From: Neoarius graeffei
Taxonomy: Eukaryota; Chordata; Actinopteri; Siluriformes; Ariidae
Assembly: GCF_027579695.1 (NCBI RefSeq)
Contig: NC_083589.1
Span: 32,489,335-32,553,334 of the forward strand
DNA length: 64,000 nucleotides
Direction: 5' to 3'
Under the pieces are notes generated by a model, which was not told the origin of the DNA, did not search any database, and saw nothing but the letters and a program-made list of their open reading frames with translations. The position numbers and the translations under genes are program-made. Of this stretch, positions 33,128 to 44,129 are shown in pieces. Position 1 is the stretch's first letter, and every line of letters begins with the position of its first letter.

Positions 33128-34805
33128 GAGTTTATAACAGGAGGCATATCTGGTGAAAATACAAAATCAATCCAAATTGGTTGAGACTGCTCTCACTGAA
33201 TTCAGAATTGAATGCAGAACAACATTTTAATTCTGTAAAAAAAAGTATGTTTATCTGTTCTTGAGATACTGTATTATAAATCAAAGATTGAAAAAACGGC
33301 TTAATTTTTAGAAAACGGCCGTGATATTATGTGTTTGGATCACATGGTCCAAAATGGGCCTCATTAGCGAATTAGATCAAATGTTTTTTCTTAATAACTT
33401 TTCTATTTTTCATGCTATTTACATGGAAATTGGCAGGCACATAGATGGTTGTATACTGAATAAAAAGTTTGAAAAAAATAGTAAAAACCAATTATGGAAA
33501 TTAGTATTTCATTAGTATTAATTATGCTAATTAGGTAAACCGTTAAATCGGTACACTGTCTTCTTCAAAGTTTCACCAAATGGCTTTATTTGTGCAATAT
33601 AAAGCTGATCTTAACTCTCATTTATACATCACAAAGAAGGAGAAATCAATGTTAATTATAAAATCTGTTTAAATAAGCACTGAATGTCATTCACATCTAC
33701 CATTCTCTATCAAAATAAAAAAGGAATAAAAGATTATTTCTAATACCCTCTTTGTGCTCTATAGGCCTTTGTATTTCTCAAAATAGGACCTACTAGTGTT
33801 TATATGAAATAATATAAATGATAATATTCACAGCTTTCAAGGTGAACCTTGAAAAACTCGGCACTCCACTTTTAACGGACTTTCCCTTGAAGATGGCGTC
33901 TGGAGAAGAACAACTTCAGGTAAGGTCACTGGCTTTGTATTTACTCTTCTACACACTCTGTCTGTGCACTTGCAGAGCTAGGGACACTTCGTTTTGTTTG
34001 TAGGAACCCTCTACTCACTTCCACAGAACTGTCATGTTGTTTTGAGCTTTGCAATGGTTTTAAAACTAGCGTTTTGTATCGGCAAAAAGATGCCCCGCGC
34101 ACTGCTGTGTTAGCGCTTTCTGGTTGAAATCGCAAAACAAAGAATTTTCTCAAAACGTATCCGATTGACGTGATTGTGGTAGCACTCCCAATAATGCAAA
34201 AATAGACCTAGAAAGCATTTCACTCCGGAGTATTCCTTTAATATTTACAAGTAATCCAGTCAGAAACCAATCAGAAGAGAGAAAGAGAGAGCCTGACCGC
34301 TTTCCCGTGACTCAAAAAGCATCGGCAGTTTCCCGATGTCACGCAAGCAGAGAGTGAACTCTGTTGTATCAACTTCAACCCGCTGTTACTCCTGTATACA
34401 GCTCCTGCATACTTGCTGTATACATATTATAATATATAATATGTATTTTTGTGATAAATACATATTATACTGAGTGCATTTCCCACATTAATCAATACAA
34501 AGTACCTGCATCTTTCAGTCCTTTTAAATCAAGGCTGAATACTTTCTTCTTTGCTGCTGCCTTTTATTAAACAAATTTGAGACTTTTAATTTGATTCCTT
34601 TCAGCGTGACCGCAATGCATGATGGGATATATTGCTTGTTTAGTGACCATCGGTTGTACACTACTTTTCGTGATTCATTGTAGGATACTTTGAGTGCACT
34701 ATACAGGGTGTAAATAATCCTCACTCAGGTTTCGGACAGCACTACAAAATGGCGGCCTCACTATATAGTGCCCTATATAGTGAGTAGGGAGCAATTTTGG
34801 ACACA
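33128..34805. other. Gene-free stretch with a possible small exon (33893-33919)
   Basis: AT-rich unassigned DNA. At 33893 ATGGCGTCTGGAGAAGAACA continues to CTTCAG and a consensus donor GTAAGG, giving MASGEEQLQ. The complement of 34215-34240 reads TAAAGGAATACTCCGGAGTG, a sequence that looks like the end of a DNA transposon. So the exon is more likely a transposon exon than a host one. A short palindromic repeat (CACTATATAGTGCCCTATAT) is at about 34760. Confidence 0.35.
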
Positions 34806-35015
34806 GGGCCCGTGTCTGCGTGGGTTTCCTCCGGGTGCTCTAGTTTCCTCCCACAGTTCAAAGACATGCAGGTTATGTAAAAATTCCCAGTCACTGGGGT
34901 TGCATACTTAGTGCTGGTCCTAAACCCAGATAGATTGGGGAGGGCTGTGTCAGGAAGGGCATCCAGTGTAAAAACCTACGCCAAATCAAATATGTAGATC
35001 ATAAATTGATATGTT
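34806..35015 (+). repeat. SINE, 5'-truncated, tail III variant
   Basis: Begins in the body (CCCGTGTCTGCGTGGGTTTC) and has the same third-type tail as 10766-11035 (CCCAGTCACTGGGGTTGCAT ... TCAGGAAGGGCATCCAGTGT). Confidence 0.8.
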
Positions 35016-35077
35016 GATGATAATTATATGGTAATACCACTTACAGGACTCCATTTTGACTTGCACCAGCACTGAGA

Positions 35078-35262
35078 TATTACATTACAGGTATTTAGCA
35101 GACACGCTTATCCAGAGCAACGTACAACCTACCCAGAGCAGCCTGGAGAGCAGTTGGGGGTTAGGTGCCTTGCTCAAGGGCACTTCAGCCATTCCTGCTG
35201 GAATCGAACCAGCAACCTTTTGGTTCTAAAGTTGCTTCTTTAACCATTAGGCCATGGCTTCA
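35078..35262 (-). repeat. SINE of the ATTACATTAC family, copy 2
   Basis: On the minus strand: AGCCATGGCCTAATGGTTAA (A box), GGTTGCTGGTTCGATTCC (B box), the CTTGAGCAAGGCACCTAACC block, and a short TGTAAT tail. Better preserved head than the copy at 15265. Confidence 0.8.
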
Positions 35263-36503
35263 ATTAAGAACTTGAGTGATGTAGTTGAGTCTGAGGAACT
35301 GTAGAAGTTCAGGAGCTGAACAAAGTTAAAATTATGTTTGCAAATTATGTCTTGTTATATTTTGTAAATGAAAATGACTTCTTTTGTCCAGGAGCCCTGT
35401 CCCACCAAAATGTTTCTTAATGGTAAGGTTTGTCAGTACCCAAGTTGTTTCCCCCTTGCTGATTCACATTTAATTAAAAACTAAATAAACAAATAAAATC
35501 AAATAAAAATCACTCATTTCTGGTTCAAATCCAACTCCAAATACAAATATTTGGTGCACTAAACTGATTCTTACACAGATTATGACTCTGTGTTACACCC
35601 CTAGTTAAGACCAACCCGTGATATTAATACAGTGAGTACATGCCTCTGTGTATGATATATTATTGTACCTAGTGCTTTCAGTCAATAAGAGCATACTGTT
35701 AAGCCTCATTAAATTTGCAAGAATCTTAATGACCTCTATTAATAACATCCTTTATGGTGTTTTTGACCTGAACAGAACAGCAGGGTTTATAATGGCTCTT
35801 AATAAAAATGTAGGTGTTGCAGTGTATTGCATCAAACGCTAATCTGTTATAGAGTGTGCACTTTGTTTCCTCTGTGATATTAAAGTGCTTCTAATGGCCT
35901 ACAGTGGAGAGAGGAAAAAAAATTCTCCATGTACATTTCATTTCACAGTCAAGATCAATTTTGGCTTGATAGTATTCTACTCTGATATAAAAACAAATTA
36001 ATTTATCATACTGTCCAAAAAATAGTTATGGAGTGGGTGCCGTGTGCCTCTGAGTGCTGATGTAGGGTTTATTAAAGTCCCGAGTGCATTCATCTTTCTG
36101 ACGCAGGCATTATGACTGTGATCATAATCATAACCTGTCTGGCTTTATTATGTTTTTTTTTTTTTTTTAAAGCTGTGTATATGTAGCGCGTAAGTGAGAA
36201 ATAAGTAATGGCTTTATTCCTAGATATTTGAATACATTTATTTATAACTGTCTGGTGATAAATCATAGCAGAGCCGATGTTTCACGTCTGAGATGTAGAT
36301 TAGTGAAGTTATTAATGGCCAAAACACACAGAACTATGGATGAAAGTTAATAACATCTAGAGGATGTTGAAATTCAGAAAGTTGCTTTGATGTGAGTTTA
36401 AGTGACATTGATTCAGTAATTCAGTCTTTTTCTTTTTTTTATGGTTATTATGAGTAGATATACTGTATTACTTATAAGTAGTTATATGCTTATATAGATG
36501 ACA
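35263..36503. other. Gene-free stretch; candidate conserved noncoding block 35560-35910
   Basis: No gene seen. About 35560-35910 (CTAATCTGTTATAGAGTGTG, ATTAATGACC-like words) has no repeat resemblance and could be a conserved regulatory element. T-run at 36152-36168. Confidence 0.3.
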
Positions 36504-36856
36504 CAGTTGACTGGGGCCTTTCTTTGTGGAGTTTGCCTGTTTTCCTTGTGCCTGTGTGGGTTTCCTCGGGTACTCTGGTTTCCTCCTACAGTCCAAAGAC
36601 ATGTGGATTAGGCCAACTGGCTACTCTAAATTGCCCACTGGTGTGAATGTGAGTTTGAGCAGTTGTTTGTCTCTTTGCTAGCCCTGCGATAGATTGGCGA
36701 ATAGCCTACAGTGTACCCACCCATTGTCAGCTGGGATTGGCTCCAGCTTCCACCACATCCATGACTGATAAGCAGTATAGATGACTTGCAACCACGTGAT
36801 CAAAATGTGCTATGTCATGAGCGTCCGCCATGATGGTGGTATACAAAGCAACTAGG

Positions 36857-37084
36857 ATGGCAGCCGCTGAAAGTGTGTCTGTAAGCAATGCTGAAGTTTC
36901 TCAGTATTACCACGATTTGAATGGTCAAGCAAAGATTCGGTACAAAGAGAAGATAGATATGTGTGGTTTTGACCCATATTATTTAAAAAAGTCTGACTTT
37001 TCTGAAGATAAGACACTTCTACCAACCATCGAGTACCCAGATATCACATTCTATCTGATTCGGCCGCTGAAGAGTCAAGTCTGA
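36857..37084 (+). pseudogene. N-terminal coding block of the left gene of the THAP/YqaJ-type element
   Basis: The ATG at 36857 opens MAAAESVSVSNAEVSQYYHD and goes on to RYKEKIDMCGFDPYYLKKSD and LLPTIEYPDITFYLI, stopping at 37084. The pattern RYxxKI...DPY...P.IxYxDIxxYL matches, from memory, the N-terminus of fish proteins that carry a YqaJ-type nuclease domain further on. No nuclease domain is present here. A further ATG at 36830 is in frame but lies in the terminal-repeat block, so I prefer 36857. Confidence 0.5.
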
Positions 37085-37290
37085 CCTTGGACGAAACGTA
37101 GCCCATTTTCTGAATGGGTGCCCTGTCTGGACTGTTTCTATCATATAATTTTACTGGTGTTCCTAGAAGCAAAATGGTAATACATGTCTTAAAATTATAA
37201 CAACGACCGAGTGAACCATGATAAGAGAACGCTCATTTTATAGGCAAATTCTAGTTACACGAAAAAAAATTCTTCCATGATTGAGAAAGC

Positions 37291-38370
37291 GGGGCAGCAC
37301 GTTGGTGTAGTGGTTAGCGCTGTCGCCTCACAGCAAGAAAGTCCAGGTTTGAGCCCTGTGGCCGGCGAGGGCCTTTCTGTGCGGAGTTTGCATGTTCTTC
37401 CCGTGTTCGCGTGGGTTTCCTCTGGGTGCTCCGGTTTCCCCCACAGTCCAAAGACATGCAGGTTAGGTTAACTGGTGACTCTAGAGCTGTGTTCACATAT
37501 ATACCGGTATGATAGTGGTATAACTGTATCGATACAAAGTATACCAGTACAGTTTAGTGCATCTGTCCACACTAGCGAGAAATGTTTGAGGTTTTCTTTC
37601 ATGGTAGTTGAAATGCGCGTGCGCGAAATGTTTCCATGTAACTTCCTTCTGAGAATATGGCAGATGAAACAACGTGTGTGTGCTTTTTGTTGTCAATGTA
37701 CAGTCTGTATTTCTGGTGGTCATTTATTCAGTTGAATCGTATAAAACACGCGAGGCAGTTGAGAAAGACTCGTACGTGTACCCCTCAACTGTTCCTGGCA
37801 TCGCTCGTCTCCCCAAAGCTCCAACAAACACATAACTTCGTCTTTGCTCCATGTAGCTCCACAGTCGTTTTGAGCCATTTTGACGTTTTATTTACAGCTG
37901 GAAAGCACGTGCGTATTGTATTGTATGAATAACCTGGAAGAAGTAGGAATGGTTCATTGCGCATGCGCATTATATTTGTATCGATACAGAACTGCTTCAT
38001 CTGTCCACACTACAGTGAAGCGCTACAGTACCGGTACTGTACCGGTACAAAACCCATACATTTGTGGGTTTCGTACCGATACAGTTATACCGCTACAGTA
38101 CCGGTATAGTTGATAGTGTGGACAGGTGTTGCGGTACGAAAGTAGTATCATATCGGTACAAAATCCCTAGTGTGGACAGGGTATAAATTGACCGTAGGTG
38201 TGAATGTGAGTGTGAATGGTTGTCTGTGTCTATGTGTCAGCCCTGTGATGACCTGGCGACTTGTCCAGGGTCTACCCCGCCTTTCGCCCGTAGTCAGCTG
38301 GGATAGGCTCCAGCTTGCCTGCGACCCTGTAGAACAGGATAAAGTAGCTAGGGATAATGAGATGAGATGA
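37291..38370 (+). repeat. tRNA-headed SINE, tail I, split by a MITE
   Basis: Head GGGGCAGCACGTTGGTGTAG to GTTAACTGGTGACTCTA (37291-37483) and AATTGACCGTAGGTGTGAAT to GATGAGATGA (38186-38370) are the two halves of one SINE. A perfect 12-bp duplication GATTGAGAAAGC flanks the whole (37279-37290, 38371-38382). Confidence 0.95.
37484..38183. mobile_element. MITE with ACCGGTAC palindromes, 700 bp
   Basis: Defined by the interrupted SINE (CTCTAAATTG consensus): TA lies at 37482-37483 and again at 38184-38185. The ends are imperfect inverted repeats (CTGTGTTCACATA and CTGTCCACACTA), with further TGTCCACACTA words inside. The flanks are filled with near-palindromic CAGTACCGGTACTGTACCGG blocks in both orientations. 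An open frame 37657-37932 (MADETTCVCFLLSMYSLYFW) may be a leftover first exon; its family is not assigned. Confidence 0.75.
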
Positions 38371-38395
38371 GATTGAGAAAGCTTTTGAATCTCAC

Positions 38396-38618
38396 CTGAG
38401 ATAAAATGATTACTGCAAACATGAGCTGTTTTTGTTTTAGTCTCTGTTAGATCAGCCCTGCCAATGTTGTTCAGCCGCGCTCGTCTCCTCTCCGTACTAA
38501 GCCTCAGAGTTTCCTCGCCCTCTTTCCGAATCACGGACAGAATTCTAAAAAATTGGAATGTGCCATGGTCACGAGTACTATTGTGACTACAACCATATAC
38601 AGCACAAAGATATAGCAT
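38396..38618 (-). pseudogene. THAP zinc-finger exon
   Basis: THAP domains are C2CH zinc fingers that bind transposon ends or promoters. From the ATG at 38618 (MLYLCAVYGCSHN) the Cys pair CAVYGC, the FFRI..VIRKEGEETLRLST block, and ARLNNIGRADLTETKTK lead to AHVCSNHFISG, which supplies the last Cys and His. Directly after this, CTCAG/GTGAG at 38396/38395 is a consensus donor, so this is a complete first exon. No downstream exon lies in the 2-kb element. The Trp usual before LNNI (AWLNN) is Arg here. It points inward from the right end of the THAP/YqaJ-type element. Confidence 0.75.
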
Positions 38619-38845
38619 AGCTAAAAGAACACTTAAAGCAGTGGAAAAACAAAGAGTTGCGCACGCGTGACTATGTTTTGTATGGAATGTCGCTTGACCC
38701 CGCATTTGTATATCCACCAACATGGCCGACATCTGGGTTTCTATTTTGCTTTGATGTCACTTGCAAGTCAAGGATTGGTAATGGATGGATGTGTAGACTA
38801 GTGACATATGTTCTCAATTATGTCCGTTTCAGTTCCAGGTTGTAA

Positions 38846-38898
38846 CACTACAAAATGTGAAAAAGTAGAAGGGGTGAATATTTATGCAGGGCACTGTA
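38846..38898 (+). repeat. Tc1-type terminal fragment
   Basis: CTACAAAATGTGAAAAAGTA then GGGGTGAATATTTATGCAGG and GCACTGTA looks like the right end of a fish Tc1 element. No body or left end was found nearby. Confidence 0.45.
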
Positions 38899-39729
38899 AC
38901 CAGATGACAAGCACACCCACATCGATATAAATCAAATGAAGGGAAATCAATGGTTTTTTTTCTTTCTGTTGATGTCCAAGAGTGTACTTGAGTTTGTGTA
39001 AATTGCATTAAGTAGCTTTTACTATTAGACTATGTTTTAAATCATATTTATGCCACATATTTAAAATGAATGCAAAATCACTTGTCTGCTTTAGCACACA
39101 AGTAACTGCATACACAAATGAATACATCCAGAGAGCATGTATTAAATTTGCAGAAGCTATTTTCGGTCTGTTTTTCCCCTTGTTTTCTCCTCAGTTTGGT
39201 TATTTGTCACTTACCCACCCATTATCACATGACCTAGGTGAAGGCTAGCACATGTTTCCTCTGAGACACATGAAACCAACCAGCTGCATCTTTTCCAACT
39301 GCTGCTCAAGTTTGTGTTGCAGGGCAACAGAACACTCTCAGAGGAAAGCACTAATGCTGCATTCAACTTACCTGAGAAATGGGAAGTCAGAGCTTCCTTT
39401 TGAATGTTGAGCTACAAAGTGGGGAAAAAACTCAGACCCTTCCATGTTCATGTTTTAGTTACCTCCTCAAACAGAGAACTGTGTAGTCAGTGTTAGATTT
39501 AATGTGTAAATATGTCTGTATGTTGATTGCTCGAAAGCAAATACTTCTATGACTCATTTAAAAGGAAGAAGATAGTCAGAGTTCATAAGATAGCTGAGAA
39601 GTTCCCAAGTCAGACTTTCACCTATAAGGTGATTTTTTTTTTTTTTGTTTCTTCTGTTTAGGAATTACTGTACTAGTTATGGTCTCTAGTCAAAAGCAGC
39701 ATAACTTCTCTCTTATGCATATTGTATAC
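38899..39729. other. Gene-free stretch
   Basis: No gene or recognisable repeat. Confidence 0.5.
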
Positions 39730-39917
39730 CAGTGGCGAACCGTTACTATTAGAACTGGGACTTGACCTCAGCTAAAACTTAGCCAGACACCAAAAAAGCA
39801 ACACTGCAAAGGATTTTGCAAGGGGTTAGCGGCAGGGTGCCAGCTCGCTCTGTTGTGTGTAGTCAATGTTGATTTGAAAAGTAACTTAGTAAATTACATT
39901 GGGAAATGAATACTTAC

Positions 39918-40648
39918 AGTGACTTTAATGTCCCTAAACCCCACTTTTTTTTTTTCCTTGTACAAAGCAACAATCATTATGTTGATTGATCATGTGTTTT
40001 CGAACCATAGCTGATCCAAAAGGTCATAAATTAATGGAAAATCAATAAGATCAGCTGATTTTCACGGAATCTTCTGAGACTCAACTGTAAGATCCTGAAG
40101 GGGTGTTTGACGTCACATGTGTAACAATTCGGGTATCAATTTTGATCATGTGTGCAGTAATGGTTAGACCAGTCTCGATATGGAATCAGGTTTTGAAGAG
40201 AAGTCTGATAGTGATTGGGATTCTTATATGTCAGATGAAGGGGCAGAAGATCATCAAGGATATTCTGGAGTAAATGGTTATCTTTTCAAGCCCCCAAGAT
40301 GAGAAACTGCCAGTTCACGACAGTCCCACTCACCACTGATAGCGCACCACCAGCCAGAGAGAATCGGAAACACAGACTGGTTTGTTGATTTTTATTCTAA
40401 GCTGGCTGCTGCAAAATACAGGGAAAATATTTACATGTACCTCAATAAATGTAGAAATATAATCTTTAAAACGTATACTTATTCAAGTGTAATTATTGAA
40501 AGAAAATATAAAGTGGGCAATAATAGGGGACTTTACAAACTGTCCAAATGTCAGATCAAATGTCATTTATTAAATCAATGGATTTCCATTTTGCTCCAAT
40601 AATTCCTATGTCGTTGCTCTGGTGGTGATGAACACTTTATGAATCAGA

Positions 40649-40697
<49 letters not shown>

Positions 40698-41141
40698 CAA
40701 CACTAAATCTGCCCACGTCATTTACACAAACCTCATCCGCTGTTGCTTTAGATTGGTGTCATTTCTCGGAAATTTGTGAACTGAATGTCCTGTTGTATAT
40801 GGATTTGAACATCCAAACGCAACTCAGTGCTTTCCCATTGTTATTTTTGTAAGATTCCAACAACAATATCCAATTTCAGCGAGTAAACAAGCACGGAGTC
40901 AGATGAACCGAAATGACCCAGATAACCTGGGTTCCACACATCATGTGAGGTTAGCCCTGAGGGGCAAGGCTGCCTTTTTCCGGGATCCGGAAGCCGTGCT
41001 TTATCGACAGTTTTGTGCTTGATAATAAAATAACAAATAATGAATATTATTTTCCCCCTGCTTTATTAATTCATTTTGGTTGTTACTAATGATATATATT
41101 CATTTTAAAAGCACTACAATAAGGCATTACATACACTTTAA
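39918..41141 (+). mobile_element. Harbinger-like element in the ~800-bp repeat (TTA duplication)
   Basis: In copy 1 the site reads GAATACTTAATTCTGAGTG; here GAATACTTA is followed by CAGTGACTTTAATGTCC, and the return is ATTACATACACTTTAAGTTTGAG. TTA is thus present on both sides, and the ends are weak inverted repeats (CAGTGACTTTAATGTCC, and AGTGTATGTAATGCCT from the right). An (ATT)n microsatellite is at 40649-40694. A short coding block is at 40179. Confidence 0.6.
40179..40301 (+). pseudogene. Short coding block of the Harbinger-like element
   Basis: The ATG at 40179 opens MESGFEEKSDSDWDSYMSDE and ends VNGYLFKPPR; a TGA follows, after which the same frame continues with PERIGNTDW near 40370. 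The acidic start, the YLFxPPR block and the NTDW motif recall fish proteins with a P2X7-tail-like cysteine domain, which occur in mobile contexts (memory, weak). The cysteine domain itself is absent. Confidence 0.35.
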
Positions 41142-41165
41142 GTTTGAGTGAAAAATACTGTGGTG

Positions 41166-41213
<48 letters not shown>

Positions 41214-42039
41214 AAAGAAGAGTTTGGAGACAGAAATCTTAGTTTCTCAGTCATTAGCCTGTGCTACTTGTTCTCAATATCACTGGCTTGACCATTCGCT
41301 AAAACTACTGATGAATGCTACACCGGCTGGAAGGTGACTTCATTGCTGCACTGATGGTGCAGACTCACGGTTAAGCTCACGTTGGCCTTCAAGAAGGCTG
41401 AGGGTGATAAACTTTTGGTCCCTCCCACTATAAATCAAAATCTGATTGTTTAATTCATCTATCACTTCCTACATAAACATACACTGCCATGGCCTTCTGT
41501 TCTGGCAATGAAGTCCTAACCAATGATTGAGCAGCTTTAAACTCTTCTCAGCCTAGACACAACAAACAAACAAATCTCATTGGATAACTCGATTTTAATG
41601 TTTTCATGACAGTAACCCTTTCATTTCTGAAGTAAATTTGATAAAAAATGAGGACAAATTAGAAGAGAATAATTATAATGAAATTATGAAAGAATAAAGA
41701 AATTAAATATAACATTTGAAATGCTGATGTGTTTGGGCCTTCTCTGAAAGCGTAGTAGGCCCTGACGGTCCCCCTCTGCTGTATATGAGCTCTCAGATGA
41801 AGAGTATGGCATTTGAACAGATTTTCAATGTGTTTCACTGTCTTGAGGTTATACTTTATATCTTCATTCTTTCGGTAGTCTCTTTTATATAAAGGTGTAA
41901 ATTTGCGTTTTTCATTTCTATTTGGTAGATCACTGCAGTGACGTGGCCACTCTGACAGCTCCAGCCATCAAAGTTTCTATGGAAGAATTACAGTAGTGGT
42001 TTCCCATTGCTTTCTACTGGATTATTATAGAGGTTTTCT

Positions 42040-42275
42040 CCTCTCAACCATTCACACACACATTCACACCTATGGGCAATGTAGAGCCACCAATTAACCT
42101 AACCTGCATGTCTTTGGATTGCAGGGGAAACTGGAGCACCCGGAGGAAACCCATGCAAACATGGGGAGAACATGCAAACTCCACACAGAAAGACCCCAGT
42201 TGGCCACTGGGCTCAAACCCAGAACCTTCTTGCTGTGAGGTGACAGTACTAACCACTACACCACCGTGCCACCAA
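42040..42275 (-). repeat. tRNA-headed SINE, tail missing
   Basis: From CAACCATTCACACACACATT to the complement of the head (CACTACACCACCGTGCCACC). The 3' tail beyond the TGAATGTG block is absent. Confidence 0.88.
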
Positions 42276-42368
42276 ATTTGCACTTATTCTTTCAGATGTT
42301 ACTAAATCAGGGCCTATGCTGAGCCGATGTGCAGTTAACACTGTCTGAGAGTGTGGCTTGTGATGCTC

Positions 42369-42425
<57 letters not shown>

Positions 42426-42804
42426 CACTGTATACATCATCCTAACTTAGTCTTGAGAGTGAACAAAGGCTGTCTAACCCACTCTGGAAAGCATGCTTGT
42501 ATCTCTCTTTCTCTCCATGTGTGTGTGCCTGCATGTATGTGAGAGAGCAAAAGAGCGGAGAGGGAACCAGGAGCGGATATCAGGCCCAGATGTGAACCAT
42601 CTCAAGTCTTTTTTTTTATCCAAAACATACACCATGTACTGTCGACACACATGTGGTTTTACTGTATGTGTACGACTGTATCAATGTTAAAAATGATATC
42701 TACACTTAAATTCAATTTCCCGTATTGATTTCACACTCTAATTACGTTTTATACAGATCTAGTGTATACAAACAAACCTGGACTGCCACCCATGTACACG
42801 CTTT
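42276..42804. other. Gene-free stretch with a long (GT)n
   Basis: (GT)n of about 26 units at 42371-42423; otherwise nothing recognised. Confidence 0.7.
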
Positions 42805-44129
42805 CAGTCAGGTCCATAAGTATTTAGAGAATGACACAATTATCATAATTTTGCCTCTGTACACCACCACAAAGGATTTGAACTGAAACAATCCAGATGT
42901 GACTGAAGTGTAGACTTTCAACTTAGTCCTTCCTTTTTCATGGGTTCAAAAATAATTGGACAATCGACTGATAAGCAATTTCATGGCTAGGTGTGGCCTG
43001 TTTCCTTGTTATTTTATGACAAATTAAGGAGTTACAAGTTCTTGAGTTGATTCCAGATCGGAGTGTTGAATTTGCATTTGGCAGCTGTTCATGGGAACTC
43101 TCAATACACAGTCCAAACAGGTGTCAATGCAAGTAAAGGAGGGCCATCATTAGGCTGACCCCCTCCCCCCAGATCTATTAGAGAGATAGAACCCCCCCCC
43201 CCCAGATCTATTAGAGAGATGGCAGAAATGTTAGGTGTGGCTAAATCAACAATCTGGCACATTCTTAAAAAGAAGGAATACACTGGCAAACTCAGAAACA
43301 TCAAAAGGTCTGGAAGACCATGGAAACCAACTAAAGTGGATGGTCAAAGAATTATTTCCTTGGTGAGAAAAACAAAAAACAAAAAACATCACAACATCTT
43401 GCCAAGTCAAGAACACTCTCAAAGAGGTACAACCCCGATTCCAAAAAAGTTGGGACAAAGTACAAATTGTAAATAAAAACGGAATGCAATGATGTGGAAG
43501 TTTCAAAATTCCATATTTTATTCAGAACAGAACATAGATGACATATCAAATGTTTAAACTGAGAAAATGTATCATTTAAAGAGAAAAATTAGGTGATTTT
43601 AAATTTCATGACAACAACACATCTCAAAAAAAGTTGGGACAAGGCCATGTTTACCACTGTGAGACATCCCCTTTTCTCTTTACAACAGTCTGTAAATGTC
43701 TGGGGACTGAGGAGACAAGTTGCTCAAGTTTAGGGATAGGAATGTTAACCCATTCTTGTCTAATGTAGGATTCTAGTTGCTCAACTGTCTTAGGTCTTTT
43801 TTGTCATATCTTCCGTTTTATGATGCACCAAATGTTTTCTATGGGTGAAAGATCTGGACTGCAGACTGGCCAGTTCAGTACCCGGAGCCTTCTTCTACGC
43901 AGCCATGATGCTGTAATTATGCAGTACGTGGATTGGCATTGTCATGTTGGAAAATGCAAGGCCTTCCCTGAAAGACATGTCATCTGGATTGGAGCATATG
44001 TTGCTCTAGAACCTGGATATACCTTTCAGCATTGATGGTGTCTTTCCAGATGTGTAAGCTGCCCATGCCACACGCACTAATGCAACCCCATACCATCAGA
44101 GATGCAGGCTTCTGAACTGAGAGGCCTGT

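Larger units (their letters stand above)
36783..38769. mobile_element. Remnant of a two-gene THAP/YqaJ-type DNA transposon (ISL2EU-like)
   Basis: Inverted ends: GACTTGCAACCACGTGATCA on the left, and GACTTGCAAGTGACATCAAA read from the right, followed on both sides by a GCCATGATGGTGG / GCCATGTTGGTGG block. The two ends are each followed inward by a first-exon-like coding block pointing inward: a plus-strand block at 36857 and a THAP exon at 38618 on the minus strand. ISL2EU/IS4EU elements carry a THAP-type transposase and a YqaJ nuclease (from memory). The middle is deleted and now holds a SINE. Confidence 0.6.
36504..38796 (+). repeat. tRNA-headed SINE split by a nested insertion
   Basis: The head is missing; body and tail occupy 36504-36782, ending GATAAGCAGTATAGAT. 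The expected ATGG tail (GGTAATGGATGGATG) appears only after 38769. The 2-kb element 36783-38769 therefore sits inside this SINE tail. Confidence 0.7.
39730..41781 (-). repeat. ~800-bp TIR repeat, copy 2, opened by an insertion
   Basis: Starts CAGTGGCGAACCGTTACTAT and ends GGTCCCCCTCTGCTG, the complement of the other copies. Sequence matching copy 1 occupies 39730-39917 and 41142-41781; the middle is a separate insertion. A long (GT)n (41167-41212) has grown from a CACACACGC site present in copies 1 and 3. Confidence 0.75.

Noticed and set aside
37657..37932. 91-codon frame inside the ACCGGTAC MITE, considered as a host gene
   Set aside because: It lies wholly within the MITE bounded by the split SINE, so at most it is a transposon exon remnant.
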